A stretch of 64,000 nt of DNA from Salinispora cortesiana (GTDB lineage: Bacteria; Actinomycetota; Actinomycetes; Mycobacteriales; Micromonosporaceae). This document shows, piece after piece, positions 55,351 through 64,000 of this stretch (within the stretch, counting starts at the first letter, position 1; every line of letters starts with the position of its first letter). The stretch spans positions 26,913-90,912 of the forward strand of contig NZ_AXVR01000016.1 of assembly GCF_000484695.1 (NCBI RefSeq), written 5' to 3'. The translations under genes and the position numbers were made by a program. The notes beneath the pieces were generated by a model. That model ran no database searches and was not told the origin of the DNA. It saw only the letters and a list, made by a program, of their open reading frames with translations.

Positions 55351-56253
55351 ATGAGCGACCCACGGATCACCCCGTCGATCTTTACCCGCGGCGCGGTAGA
55401 CCTCAGCGCGCTGCGCACCCCCGCACCCTCCCCGGCCCCCGCGCCTGCCCAGACCGGCCCGTCCGATGGCGGCGCCGGGAGTACTGCCACCGTCATTGAT
55501 GTCACCGAGGCGACCTTCCAGGCCGAGGTCCTCGAACGGTCGCTCAGCACACCGGTGGTCGTCGACTTCTGGGCCGAGTGGTGCGAACCCTGTAAGCAGC
55601 TCTCGCCGGTGCTCGAGCGGCTCGCCGTCGAGGGCGGCGGCGCCTGGGTGCTGGCCAAGGTCGACGTGGACGCCAACCCCCGGCTGGCGCAGATGTTCCG
55701 GGTGCAGGGCATTCCGATGGTCTACGCGGTGGTCGGTGGCCAGCCGGTTGACGCGTTCTCCGGGGTGGTGCCCGAGGCGCAGCTGCGGCAGTGGATCCAG
55801 GCGGTTCTCAAGGCTGGTGGCGCGAGCGTGGCCGAGACGGCCGACCCACGGTTGGACGAGGCCGACGAGTCGCTGCTCAACGGCGACCTGGACGCGGCGG
55901 AGCAGGCGTACCGCAAGATCCTGGCCGAGGTGCCGTCGGACGCCGCGGCGGAGGCGGGGCTGGCCCAGGTCGGACTGGCCCGTCGGGTCGCCGGTTCCGA
56001 CCCGCAGGCGGTGCTCGCCGCGGCGGCCGCAGCCACCGACGACCTCGACGCCCAGCTGCTCGCCGCCGATGTCGAGGTGCTTGGCGGGATGGCGGAGCAG
56101 GCCTACGAACGTCTGGTCGGGCTGGTTCGTCGCACCGCTGGTGAGGACCGCGAGAAGGTGCGTCAGCACCTAGTCGGCCTCTTCACCATTGCCGGCCCCG
56201 ACGATTCCGCGGTGGCGCTGGCCCGTCGGGCACTGGCCAGCGCCCTGTTCTGA
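55351..56253 (+). CDS. Thioredoxin-TPR protein (YbbN/CnoX-like)
   Basis: Probable redox-linked holdase chaperone. It has 300 residues: a disordered Pro/Ala N-terminus (~22-45), a thioredoxin domain (~50-155) with active site [10 protein letters not shown] and cis-Pro in [10 protein letters not shown], then a helical tetratricopeptide-like C-terminal domain ([20 protein letters not shown]). Unlike E. coli YbbN (SxxC), both cysteines are present, so it may also act as an oxidoreductase. No tight linkage with its neighbours. Confidence 0.88.
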   Translation: MSDPRITPSIFTRGAVDLSALRTPAPSPAPAPAQTGPSDGGAGSTATVIDVTEATFQAEVLERSLSTPVVVDFWAEWCEPCKQLSPVLERLAVEGGGAWVLAKVDVDANPRLAQMFRVQGIPMVYAVVGGQPVDAFSGVVPEAQLRQWIQAVLKAGGASVAETADPRLDEADESLLNGDLDAAEQAYRKILAEVPSDAAAEAGLAQVGLARRVAGSDPQAVLAAAAAATDDLDAQLLAADVEVLGGMAEQAYERLVGLVRRTAGEDREKVRQHLVGLFTIAGPDDSAVALARRALASALF

Positions 56254-56315
56254 TCCAGTCACGTCGGCGCGGGCCGGTTGCCGACCGGCCCGCACGAGCT
56301 TGAGGACGGGAGCCC

Positions 56316-57446
56316 ATGATGCGCCGGATCGCCGTCCTCGACGCGCCCACCAACCTCGGGCTGCGTCCGCCCACCGCCACCTCGGTGCCGGGCTGCGGCA
56401 AGGCTCCTGGTGCCCTGCGTGACCAGGGCCTGCTCGGCCGGCTCCGCGCCCGGGACGCCGGCTGCCTGACCCCGTCCCGGTACGACCCGGGCGACTGGCG
56501 ACCCGGTGATGGCGTATGTCACGCGTATGAGATAGCCAACTACTCGGTGGCGCTCGCCGACCGGATTGGCGCAGTCATCGACCGAGGTGAGTTTCCGTTG
56601 GTGCTCGGCGGGGACTGCTCGGTCGTGCTCGGCTCGGCGCTGGCCATGCACCGGCTCGGTGCGGCGGTGGGTGGTCGGGTCGGGCTCGTCTTCGTGGACG
56701 GGCATTCGGATTTCCGGCACCCCGGCAACGCCTCGTACGTGGGCGCGGCGGCCGGTGAGGGGCTGGCCCTGGTCACCGGTCGCGGTCAGCTCGACCTGAC
56801 CGCGATTGAGGGCCGGCGGCCGTATTTTCGGGACATCGACGTGGTGGTGCTGGGCATCCGGGCGCAGGACGACTATCGGCTCGACCTCCAGGCCGCTGGG
56901 ATCACCACCCGACCGGTTCCGGCGCTGCGCGCGGAGGGTGCGGCCCGGACCGCGCAGTGGGCGCACGACCAGCTCACCCACTGCGCGGGTTACTGGCTGC
57001 ATGTTGACGTGGACGTGCTGGACCCGGCCGTGATGCCCGCCGTTGATGCTCCCGACCCGGGCGGAATCGCCTTTGCCGAACTGGAGAGTCTGCTCGCCGG
57101 CCTGGTCGACACCCCGCACTGTCTGGGTGTTGAGCTGACCGTTTTTGATCCGGACTACGACCCGGACGGGTCGTACGCCGCCGAGATCGTTAACACCCTG
57201 GTCGGGGGCCTCCGCCCGGTCACTGCGTCGGGATCGGTCCCACCTCGGCTGCCGACCGCTGCCCCGCTGCGCCGGGGAGCGGAGCGCCGCCGGAGCCCGG
57301 AGCAGCCGGTCCTCCTCGTCAACCAGGGTGGGCCGGTCGGTGTGGAGCCGTCCCCGGAGCCGCCGACCGGTGCGGGGGCGCCCGCCGATCCGGCGGCACC
57401 GGCGGAGGCCCGACTCCCGGCGACCCGGAGGCGACCAGTCAGCTGA
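56316..57446 (+). CDS. Arginase/agmatinase-family ureohydrolase with GGDC motif
   Basis: Manganese-dependent amidino hydrolase family, substrate unknown. It has 376 residues. The metal motifs are VLGGDCSVVLGS (Cys where the family usually has His, GGDH), FVDGHSDF (D, H, D ligands) and HVDVDVLDP (D, D). The last ~75 residues (from ~300) are a Pro/Ala/Arg-rich extension outside the enzyme fold. A GAGGACGGGAG site precedes the ATG. Could be an arginase, agmatinase or formiminoglutamase relative; the neighbouring glutamate dehydrogenase would suit an arginine/histidine-to-glutamate catabolic context. Confidence 0.75.
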   Translation: MMRRIAVLDAPTNLGLRPPTATSVPGCGKAPGALRDQGLLGRLRARDAGCLTPSRYDPGDWRPGDGVCHAYEIANYSVALADRIGAVIDRGEFPLVLGGDCSVVLGSALAMHRLGAAVGGRVGLVFVDGHSDFRHPGNASYVGAAAGEGLALVTGRGQLDLTAIEGRRPYFRDIDVVVLGIRAQDDYRLDLQAAGITTRPVPALRAEGAARTAQWAHDQLTHCAGYWLHVDVDVLDPAVMPAVDAPDPGGIAFAELESLLAGLVDTPHCLGVELTVFDPDYDPDGSYAAEIVNTLVGGLRPVTASGSVPPRLPTAAPLRRGAERRRSPEQPVLLVNQGGPVGVEPSPEPPTGAGAPADPAAPAEARLPATRRRPVS

Positions 57447-57742
57447 CGCCGGTTGGTCGCCTCGACACCCCCAGATTGCTGGCCTTTCTGCACCGTAATA
57501 CAGCTGTATCGGCTGGTTTGTCCCTGGCCGTAGGCCGAGACGCCGAAGACGGGCCGCGACCGGGTGATGAACATCCGGAGGCGGGGTAAACCAGGTGGGT
57601 CGACCCCTATCGCAGTAGGTGAAAGACGGCAGTCCCGAACCGGACGTCCGGATGATGGTCCGCCGACCAAGGCGCGGATAGGCAGGGCCTAGGCTGGGCG
57701 CAGAGTGACCCACGACGCGGTGGGTCGAGGGGAGTGGCACCG
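57447..57742 (+). promoter_or_regulatory. Upstream region of the glutamate dehydrogenase gene
   Basis: 296 bp without a gene. It contains a perfect 12-bp palindrome, ATACAGCTGTAT (57498-57509), and a -10-like TAGGCT (57690-57695) about 50 bp before the start codon. The palindrome lies ~185 bp upstream of the -10, so it could serve a distal activator or mark another promoter. Confidence 0.4.
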
Positions 57743-60700
57743 ATGGACCGGCGTCCGGCTACCAAACCGGGACCCGACCTCCGGCAGGTTGATACCGGCC
57801 GGGACGACAACTTCGATTCGGCGACCGATTCCGACGGGTTCGGTGACGTCGAGACTGGTGTGACCGGCCTGACCGGTTCGAGCATCGACTCGATCTACGA
57901 CTTGGGCCTGCCCGCCGACGCATTGGGGGACGACGCCGAGGATTCGGACCTCGATGAGACGGTACCCAACGCGGAGCGCCTAGTGGCGCAGGCGATCGCG
58001 CTCGCCGGCGACGACCACGACGCGGCGTCGCTGGTTCGCCGCTACTGGCGGTTCGCACCAGATGAGGAGCTGATCGGCTTCACCGCCGAGGAGATGCTCG
58101 ACTCCGTACGTACCCACCGGGAACTGGCCGAGCAGCGGGTACCGGGCGAACTCAGACTGCGCATCCAGGAGCCGGATGCCGACCAGCACCACTCGGTGGT
58201 CGAGATCGTCACCGACGACATGCCCTTCCTGGTGGACTCGGTCACCGCCCTGCTCAATTCGCATCACCTGGATGTGCACCTACTGGTCCATCCGTTGCTG
58301 GTGATTCGGCGCGAGCCGCTGGGCCGGCTGATCGAGGTGGCCGCCGATGTGGAGCCCGACGAGGTGACCACCGGTGGCCTGATCGAGAGCTGGATGCGGA
58401 TCGAGATCGACCCGGTCCGGGACGCGGCGGACCGGGACAACCTGCGTCGGGAGCTGCAACGGGTGCTCACCGACGTGCGGGAGGCGGTCGAGGACTGGCC
58501 CAGGATGCGCCAGCAGGCGCTGACGCTCGCCGACGAGCTGGCCGCCGCGCGGAACAGCGATAGCCGGCCGCCGGTGCCGGAGAAGGACATCACCGACTCG
58601 GTCGAGCTGCTGCGCTGGCTCGCCCACGACCACTTCACCTTCCTCGGCTACCGGGAGTATCGCCTGGTGGACGCCGAGGGGGAGGCGGGCGGTAAGGCCC
58701 TGCGCGCGGTGCTCGGCACCGGCCTCGGGATCCTGCGCTCGGACTCCACGGAGTCCCGCGCGTTGTCGTCGATGACGCCCGAGGCGCACGAGCGGGTCAC
58801 CGAGAAGCGCCTGCTGGTCATCACCAAGGCGAACTCACGGGCTACCGTGCACCGATCCGCGTACCTGGACTACATCGGCTTCAAGGTGTTCGACGAGGCC
58901 GGCGAGGTGGTCGGGGAACGTCGGTTCATCGGTCTGTTCGCCACCGCCGCATACCGCACCAGCGTGCAGGAGCTGCCGGTGGTACGGCGCAAGGTGGCGG
59001 AGGTGGTCGACCGGTCCGGTCTGAGCCTGCGCAGCCACTCCGGCAAGGATCTACTCCAGATCCTGGAGACCTATCCGCGCGACGAGCTGTTCCAGATCAA
59101 GACCGATGACCTGTACCACGCGGTGATCGGTGTGCTGCGGATGGCTGGCCGCCGGCAACTGCGGGTGTTCCTGCGCCGGGATGCGTATGGACGCTTCATC
59201 TCCTGCCTGATCTATCTGCCGCGGGACCGGTTCACCACCCAGAATCGGCTGCGGATGCAGGACATCCTGCTGCGGGAGCTGAATGGGGTCGGGGTCGACT
59301 ACACCACCCGGGTTACCGAGTCGATGCTGGCCCGGGTGCACTTCATCGTGCGTACCGACCCGACCAAGCCGCCGGGGGACATCGACGCCGACCTGCTCGC
59401 CGAGGAGTTGGCCGACGCCACCCGACTCTGGGACGACGACTACCGGCTGGTGCTGGAGCGCAAGCTCGGCGACGAGCAGGCCAAGCACCTATTCTCCCGG
59501 TACGCCGACGCCTTCCCGGAGGGCTACAAGGACGGGCACACGCCGTACGAGGCGATGAAAGACCTGGCGAAGCTGGAGCTGCTGGAGGAGCCCGGCCAGC
59601 TGGAGATGCACCTGTTCCGGAAGCAGCTGGCGCCTCGTGCGGCGAGTCGGGTGGCCGGCGGCGACGAGTCGATGGACGTCCGGTTCAAGGTCTACCGCTA
59701 CGGCGAGCCAATGATGCTCTCGGCGGTGCTGCCGGTGCTGCACTCGCTCGGGGTGAAGGCGGTTGACGAGCACCCGTACGAGGTAGAGCGCATTGACGGC
59801 CGGATCTGGCTGTACGACTTTGGCCTGCGGTTGCCGGAGGGGCACCAGGAGTTGGCCGAGGTGCGCCCGCACGTGGAGAACGCCTTCGCGGCGGCGTGGC
59901 GGGGCGAGGCCGAGGTGGACGGCTTCAACGCGCTGGTCCTGCGCGCCGGCCTCACCTGGCGGCAGGTGGTCGTGTTGCGGGCGTACGCCAAGTACCTGCG
60001 GCAGGCGGGCACGGTCTTCTCCCAGGACTACATGGAGTCGACGTTTATCGCGTATCCGCGGATCGCGGCCCTGCTGGTGCGGCTCTTCGAGGCCCGGTTC
60101 GCGCCGGGCTCAACGAGCGCCGAGCAGCGTCAGCAGCAGAGCAGGGAACTGGTCGCCGAGCTGCGTGCCGCCCTCGACGACGTGGCCAGCCTCGACCAGG
60201 ACCGAATCCTCCGGTCGTACCTGACTCTGATCCAGGCCACCCTGCGGACGAGCTTCTACCAGAAGCGCGTCGACGGGCGGCCGAAGCCGTATGTTGCCCT
60301 GAAGCTGGATCCGCAGGCGGTGCCGGATCTGCCGGCGCCGCGGCCCCGGTTTGAGATTTTCGTGTACTCGCCCCGGTTCGAGGGTGTGCACCTGCGCTTC
60401 GGGCCAGTGGCCCGGGGCGGGCTGCGCTGGTCCGACCGGCGGGAGGACTTCCGCACCGAGGTACTCGGTCTGGTCAAGGCGCAGATGGTGAAGAACGCCG
60501 TGATCGTCCCGGTCGGTGCCAAGGGTGGCTTCGTGCTCAAGCAGAAGCCGGGTGACCGGGACGAAGCCGTGGCCTGCTACAAGGAGTTCATCGCCGCGCT
60601 GTTGGACGCCACCGACAACATCGTCAGCGGCGAGATCGTGCCGCCGCCGGATGTGGTTCGCCACGACGGGGACGACCCGTACATGGTTGTCGCGGCGGAC

Positions 60701-62800
60701 AAGGGGACCGCCACCTTCTCCGACATCGCCAACGAGATCTCCACGGCCCACAACTTCTGGCTGGGCGACGCGTTCGCCTCCGGCGGATCGGCGGGCTACG
60801 ACCACAAGAAGATGGGGATCACCGCCCGCGGCGCCTGGGAGTCGGTGAAACGGCACTTCCGCGAGTTGGGGCACGACACCCAGACCCAGGAATTCACGGT
60901 GGTCGGCGTCGGCGACATGTCCGGTGACGTCTTCGGCAACGGGATGCTGCTGTCCCGGCACATCCGGCTGGTGGCCGCCTTCGACCACCGGCACATCTTC
61001 CTCGATCCGTTTCCGGACGCCGCCACCTCCTGGGTGGAGCGGAAGCGGTTGTTCGACCTGTCTCGGTCGACGTGGGAGGAGTACAACCCGGAGTTGATCT
61101 CCGAGGGGGGAGGCGTGTTCCTCCGTACCGCGAAGTCGGTGCCGATCTCGCCTCAGGTACGGGCGGCGCTCGGTATCGAGGACGGCGTGTCGCAGCTCAG
61201 CCCGCAGGAGTTGATGAAGGCGATCCTCACCGCCTCGGTCGACCTGTTCTGGAACGGCGGCATCGGCACCTACATCAAGGCCTCGAGTCAGACCAACGTC
61301 GAGGTGGGGGACAAGTCCAACGACGCGATCCGGGTCGACGGCAAGGACCTGCGCTGCCGGGTCGTCGGTGAGGGGGGCAACCTGGGCTGCACCCAGCTCG
61401 GCCGGATCGAGTACGCCGAGGCCGGCGGTCGGATCTACACCGACTTCATCGACAACGCGGCCGGGGTGGACTGCTCGGACCACGAGGTGAATATCAAGAT
61501 CCTGCTGAACACGGCGGTCGCCGACGGGGAGCTGACCGTTGGGGAGCGGGACGAGTTGCTCGCCGAGATGACCGACGAGGTCGCCGAGTTGGTGCTGCGG
61601 GACAACTACGACCAGGCACGGGCGATCAGCAACGCACAGGCCCAGGCACCGTCGCTGTTGCCGGTGCACCGGCGGATGATCGTTGATCTGGAGCGCTCCG
61701 GTGCCCTGGACCGGGCGCTGGAGGCGCTGCCGCCGGACGAGGAGCTGGCCGTCCGGATGGAGTCCGGGATGACCGCGCCGGAGTTCGCGGTGCTTCTCGC
61801 GTACGTCAAGATCGTGCTCGAGAAGGAGATCCTGGCGGAAGGCCTGGCTGACGAGGAGTGGACGACTGAGCTGTTGGTCAACTACTTCCCCACGCCGATG
61901 CGGGAGCGGTTCGCCGAGCGGATGTCCCGCCACCGGTTGCGCCGGGACATCGTCACCACCATGTTGGTGAACGAGACGATCAACCGGGGCGGTATCTCGT
62001 TCGTCTACCGGGTGGTCGAGGAGACCGGGGCGAGCGCCGCCGACGTGCTCCGCGCGTACGTGGTGGTCCGCGAGGTGTTCGGGCTGCGCGGGATCTGGAA
62101 CGCCGTCGAGGAGCTGGACAATCGGGTCGCCCCTGACCTGCAGACCGACGTATACCTGGACTTCCGGCGCCTGCTGGACCGGGCGGTGCGGTGGCTGGTG
62201 ACCAACCGCCGCTCTCCGATCGATGTGCCGGCGGAGGTCGCGCGGCTGCGCGACGGAGTCGCCCACCTCCTACCGCGGATGGAGACGCTCTTCTACGGCA
62301 GCGAGCGGGAGGCAATCGCGGCGCACATCGAGTCGATGGTCGCCAAGGGGCTGCCGCGGGACCTGGCGCAGCAGACGGTCCGGTTGATATACAGTTTCGG
62401 CTTGCTCGATGTCGTCGAGACTGCGGCGAGCAGTGGGCGGGACGTGTCCGAAGTCGCATCGGTCTACTTCGTCCTGTCGGACCGCTTCCGGGTGGACTCG
62501 CTGCTGTCGAAGATCTCGCTACTACCGCGAGAGGACCGGTGGCAAACACTAGCCCGGATGGCGCTGCGGTACGACCTGTATGCCGCGCTCGCTGCGTTGA
62601 CCACCGAGGTGCTGGGGGGTACCCCGGGCAACCTGCCACCGGTGGAGCGGGTGCAGCAGTGGGAGCAGTCGAACGCTACCTCGATCCACCGTGCACAGCG
62701 GGCGATGGGGGAGTTCGACGAGTCCCGGGCCGACCTGGCCGCCCTGTCGGTGCTGCTGCGTCAGATCCGAACCCTGGTGCGGACCTCGGCGGCGTCCTGA
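57743..62800 (+). CDS. gdh: NAD-specific glutamate dehydrogenase, 180-kDa class
   Basis: Oxidatively deaminates glutamate to 2-oxoglutarate and ammonia, mainly catabolic. It has 1685 residues, the size of the large L_180 class known from Streptomyces and Pseudomonas. The N-terminal half holds ACT-like regulatory segments (DDMPFLVDSVTALL, DYTTRVTESMLARVHF). The catalytic core (~890-1300) has GGLRWSDRREDFRTEVLGLV, PVGAKGGFVLKQKPG with the catalytic Lys, and the NAD-binding GVGDMSGDVFGNGML. A helical C-terminal domain ends RTLVRTSAAS. ATG 57743 has GAGGGGAG 8 nt upstream; GTG 57734 is less likely. Confidence 0.93.
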   Translation: MDRRPATKPGPDLRQVDTGRDDNFDSATDSDGFGDVETGVTGLTGSSIDSIYDLGLPADALGDDAEDSDLDETVPNAERLVAQAIALAGDDHDAASLVRRYWRFAPDEELIGFTAEEMLDSVRTHRELAEQRVPGELRLRIQEPDADQHHSVVEIVTDDMPFLVDSVTALLNSHHLDVHLLVHPLLVIRREPLGRLIEVAADVEPDEVTTGGLIESWMRIEIDPVRDAADRDNLRRELQRVLTDVREAVEDWPRMRQQALTLADELAAARNSDSRPPVPEKDITDSVELLRWLAHDHFTFLGYREYRLVDAEGEAGGKALRAVLGTGLGILRSDSTESRALSSMTPEAHERVTEKRLLVITKANSRATVHRSAYLDYIGFKVFDEAGEVVGERRFIGLFATAAYRTSVQELPVVRRKVAEVVDRSGLSLRSHSGKDLLQILETYPRDELFQIKTDDLYHAVIGVLRMAGRRQLRVFLRRDAYGRFISCLIYLPRDRFTTQNRLRMQDILLRELNGVGVDYTTRVTESMLARVHFIVRTDPTKPPGDIDADLLAEELADATRLWDDDYRLVLERKLGDEQAKHLFSRYADAFPEGYKDGHTPYEAMKDLAKLELLEEPGQLEMHLFRKQLAPRAASRVAGGDESMDVRFKVYRYGEPMMLSAVLPVLHSLGVKAVDEHPYEVERIDGRIWLYDFGLRLPEGHQELAEVRPHVENAFAAAWRGEAEVDGFNALVLRAGLTWRQVVVLRAYAKYLRQAGTVFSQDYMESTFIAYPRIAALLVRLFEARFAPGSTSAEQRQQQSRELVAELRAALDDVASLDQDRILRSYLTLIQATLRTSFYQKRVDGRPKPYVALKLDPQAVPDLPAPRPRFEIFVYSPRFEGVHLRFGPVARGGLRWSDRREDFRTEVLGLVKAQMVKNAVIVPVGAKGGFVLKQKPGDRDEAVACYKEFIAALLDATDNIVSGEIVPPPDVVRHDGDDPYMVVAADKGTATFSDIANEISTAHNFWLGDAFASGGSAGYDHKKMGITARGAWESVKRHFRELGHDTQTQEFTVVGVGDMSGDVFGNGMLLSRHIRLVAAFDHRHIFLDPFPDAATSWVERKRLFDLSRSTWEEYNPELISEGGGVFLRTAKSVPISPQVRAALGIEDGVSQLSPQELMKAILTASVDLFWNGGIGTYIKASSQTNVEVGDKSNDAIRVDGKDLRCRVVGEGGNLGCTQLGRIEYAEAGGRIYTDFIDNAAGVDCSDHEVNIKILLNTAVADGELTVGERDELLAEMTDEVAELVLRDNYDQARAISNAQAQAPSLLPVHRRMIVDLERSGALDRALEALPPDEELAVRMESGMTAPEFAVLLAYVKIVLEKEILAEGLADEEWTTELLVNYFPTPMRERFAERMSRHRLRRDIVTTMLVNETINRGGISFVYRVVEETGASAADVLRAYVVVREVFGLRGIWNAVEELDNRVAPDLQTDVYLDFRRLLDRAVRWLVTNRRSPIDVPAEVARLRDGVAHLLPRMETLFYGSEREAIAAHIESMVAKGLPRDLAQQTVRLIYSFGLLDVVETAASSGRDVSEVASVYFVLSDRFRVDSLLSKISLLPREDRWQTLARMALRYDLYAALAALTTEVLGGTPGNLPPVERVQQWEQSNATSIHRAQRAMGEFDESRADLAALSVLLRQIRTLVRTSAAS

Positions 62801-62855
62801 CCCGCGGGGTGTCCCGGCGGCCGGGCCTCGGCCGCCGGGACCTCCGACCCCTGGG

Positions 62856-63548
62856 TCATTGGGCCTGGGTGGCGAAGACGACGATGTTGTCCGGGTAGCT
62901 GCCGGCCGCCTCGTCGAAGACACCACCACAGGTCACCACCCGTAGTCCGATCTGGTCCGTGGAGCCGTAGACCAGTTCGGCTGGGAAATCGTTCTTTGGA
63001 TAGGTTTTCACCGACTCGACGGTGAAGTCGACCTGTTCGCCGTCCTCCCGGGCCACTCCAACCGTGTCGCCCGGTCGCAACTCACCGAGGGAGAAGAAGA
63101 CCGCGGGTCCGAGCTCTGCCGAGTCGACGTGTCCGACAATGACGGCGTTACCGACTTCGCCGGGGCTCGCTCCCGGCTCGTACCAGCCGGCCAGCTGTGC
63201 CTGATCGAGCGGGGGCACCTCGACTGTCCCATCCGGATTGGTACCGATCTTCATGATCGATGCGTCGACACCGATCTTGGGGATGACGATCTGGTTGGGA
63301 GCGGAGCGGGGGCGGCCGGAGGGGGCAGGCCGGGCGGCGTCCGGGCCGGTGGCCGCTGCCCCGACGGGAGAGTCGGCCAGCGCGGGAGGCTGCGGGGGGC
63401 GGGCCGATGGGCTCTCCGTAAACGATGCCCCGATCAGGCCGAAGCCGGCCAGGGCGAGCAGGACGACGACGACGGGGCCGGCGGCACGCCACGGAAGTCC
63501 GTGACGGCCACCGGCCCGGGTCGTCGTCCCCTCAGACCAGGGAACCAT
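62856..63548 (-). CDS. Class F sortase
   Basis: Membrane-anchored cysteine transpeptidase of the actinobacterial class F. It has 230 residues from ATG 63548 (MVPWSEG). One TM helix (~20-42, GPVVVVLLALAGFGLIGASF) and a Pro/Ala linker precede the sortase barrel: IVIPKIGVDASIMKIG, catalytic His in IVGHVDSAE, catalytic Cys in GLRVVTCGGVFD. The last strand reads YPDNIVVFATQAQ; the usual catalytic Arg position there is not obvious. The start overlaps the end of the upstream repeat-protein gene by 17 bp, so the two are co-transcribed. Confidence 0.88.
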   Translation of the reverse strand: MVPWSEGTTTRAGGRHGLPWRAAGPVVVVLLALAGFGLIGASFTESPSARPPQPPALADSPVGAAATGPDAARPAPSGRPRSAPNQIVIPKIGVDASIMKIGTNPDGTVEVPPLDQAQLAGWYEPGASPGEVGNAVIVGHVDSAELGPAVFFSLGELRPGDTVGVAREDGEQVDFTVESVKTYPKNDFPAELVYGSTDQIGLRVVTCGGVFDEAAGSYPDNIVVFATQAQ

Positions 63549-64000
63549 CGGTACGACGCCGCAGCAGCACCAGACCGCCCAGGGCGGCCGCGCCGAGCAG
63601 GCCAGCCCCACCGACGGCCAGGCCCCGGTTGTCGCCGGCACTCATGCCGCCGTCACCGCCGTCAACCCCGCCCCGCGGCAGCACAACGAGTTCACCCTCG
63701 CCGCACGAGCCTTTGAGCTTGTAGGTGCCCGGCTTGGCGTGCTTGTCCACCTCGGCTTCGCCGTAGTAGACGTAGTCCCGCTTGTGCTCCCAGCGGTCCC
63801 CGCCCCGGTCGTCGCCGTGCCGGTCGTCGTGCCGGCCGTCGCGGTCGTCATCGTTCCAGCCGCCGCGGCCTTCGGACTCCCAGTCGTCCTTGTGGTCGCG
63901 GCCCTTGTCGTCCCAGTCGTCCTTGTGGTCGCGGCCGTCGGAGTCCCAGCCGTTCTTGTGGTCGTAGTCGTCCTTGTGGTCGCGGCCGTCGGAGTCCCAG
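63532..64000 (-). CDS. Repeat-rich exported protein with C-terminal membrane anchor (5' end outside window)
   Basis: Partial; the last ~155 residues are visible in the frame that stops at 63532 and stays open to the window edge. An Asp/His/Lys/Trp/Gly-rich repeat region (GRDHKDDWDSD units) comes first. A small domain with KHAKPGTYKLKGSCGEGELV follows. A Gly-rich linker, one hydrophobic helix (LAVGGAGLLGAAALGGLVLL) and an RRRTDGSLV tail end it. This layout resembles a cell-wall sorting signal, but no LPxTG-type motif is seen. Operon partner of the class F sortase; possibly its substrate. No known family recognised. Confidence 0.75.
   Translation of the reverse strand, partial: WDSDGRDHKDDYDHKNGWDSDGRDHKDDWDDKGRDHKDDWESEGRGGWNDDDRDGRHDDRHGDDRGGDRWEHKRDYVYYGEAEVDKHAKPGTYKLKGSCGEGELVVLPRGGVDGGDGGMSAGDNRGLAVGGAGLLGAAALGGLVLLRRRTDGSLV
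63864..64000 (-). repeat. 33-bp tandem repeats encoding D/H/K/W-rich units
   Basis: At least four copies of a 33-bp unit (11 residues, GRDHKDDWDSD type), plus one partial 18-bp copy, run to the window edge. Copies are nearly identical in DNA, which suggests recent expansion, and the full array length is unknown. Confidence 0.85.

Noticed and set aside
63864..64000. Possible CRISPR array
   Set aside because: The 33-bp units are contiguous without spacers, keep one reading frame and encode 11-residue protein repeats.

Overview
The window is 64 kb of high-GC chromosome from an actinomycete, most likely Micromonosporaceae and plausibly Salinispora or a close relative (inference from gene order and protein character). 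Supporting signs are a Rho with a long Arg/Asp-rich insertion, NucS mismatch nuclease, an actinobacterial-type MurA with Asp at the catalytic Cys position, DUF2550 after atpC, crotonyl-CoA carboxylase/reductase with a fused ethylmalonyl-CoA mutase, a 180-kDa NAD-glutamate dehydrogenase and many GTG starts. I saw no tRNA or rRNA genes, phage, insertion sequences or CRISPR arrays.

Layout. 1-10.8 kb: end of argS, then aspartate-family biosynthesis (lysA, hom, thrC, thrB), with an RND pump and an MFS transporter lying between thrC and thrB. 11-21 kb: rho, rpmE, prfA, a reverse-strand diguanylate cyclase, prmC, a Sua5/TsaC-type tRNA-modification gene, a low-molecular-weight phosphatase and a class A penicillin-binding protein. 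21.2-31 kb: the F1Fo ATP synthase locus (atpI-like, atpZ-like, atpB-E-F-H-A-G-D), a perfect 12-bp terminator hairpin, an LCP-family cell-wall gene, then an unusually short atpC and a DUF2550 gene. 31.2-33.2 kb: a cobalamin adenosyltransferase and murA, divergent with overlapping start codons. 33.3-43.6 kb: 3-hydroxybutyryl-CoA dehydrogenase, an ABC exporter, ethylmalonyl-CoA mutase, nucS, an aldehyde dehydrogenase, a double 3-hydroxyacyl-CoA dehydrogenase and a hydrolase. 43.6-48.5 kb: an AI-2E family permease and two DivIVA-like coiled-coil proteins. 48.8-55.2 kb: ccr, methylmalonyl-CoA epimerase, thiolase, MeaB and a mutase large subunit. 55.3-64 kb: a thioredoxin-TPR protein, an arginase-family enzyme, the giant glutamate dehydrogenase, a class F sortase and a repeat-rich, membrane-anchored partner cut by the window edge.

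How the genes work together. Thiolase, 3-hydroxybutyryl-CoA dehydrogenases, Ccr, epimerase and ethylmalonyl-CoA mutase make up much of an ethylmalonyl-CoA pathway. The B12-dependent mutases are accompanied by their GTPase chaperone (MeaB) and, elsewhere in the window, by a cobalamin adenosyltransferase. The start-site regions of ccr, ecm and the aldehyde dehydrogenase share one 15-bp element (CTACC-N2-TSAGTARC). The thiolase and double-dehydrogenase promoters share another (YTARC-N3-CGTTAA, 14 bp). Both look like unrecognised operators and are the most testable new signals here. A second theme is a fixed promoter geometry, TANNNT followed by 6-7 nt and then ATG/GTG, at many genes, which predicts leaderless mRNAs.
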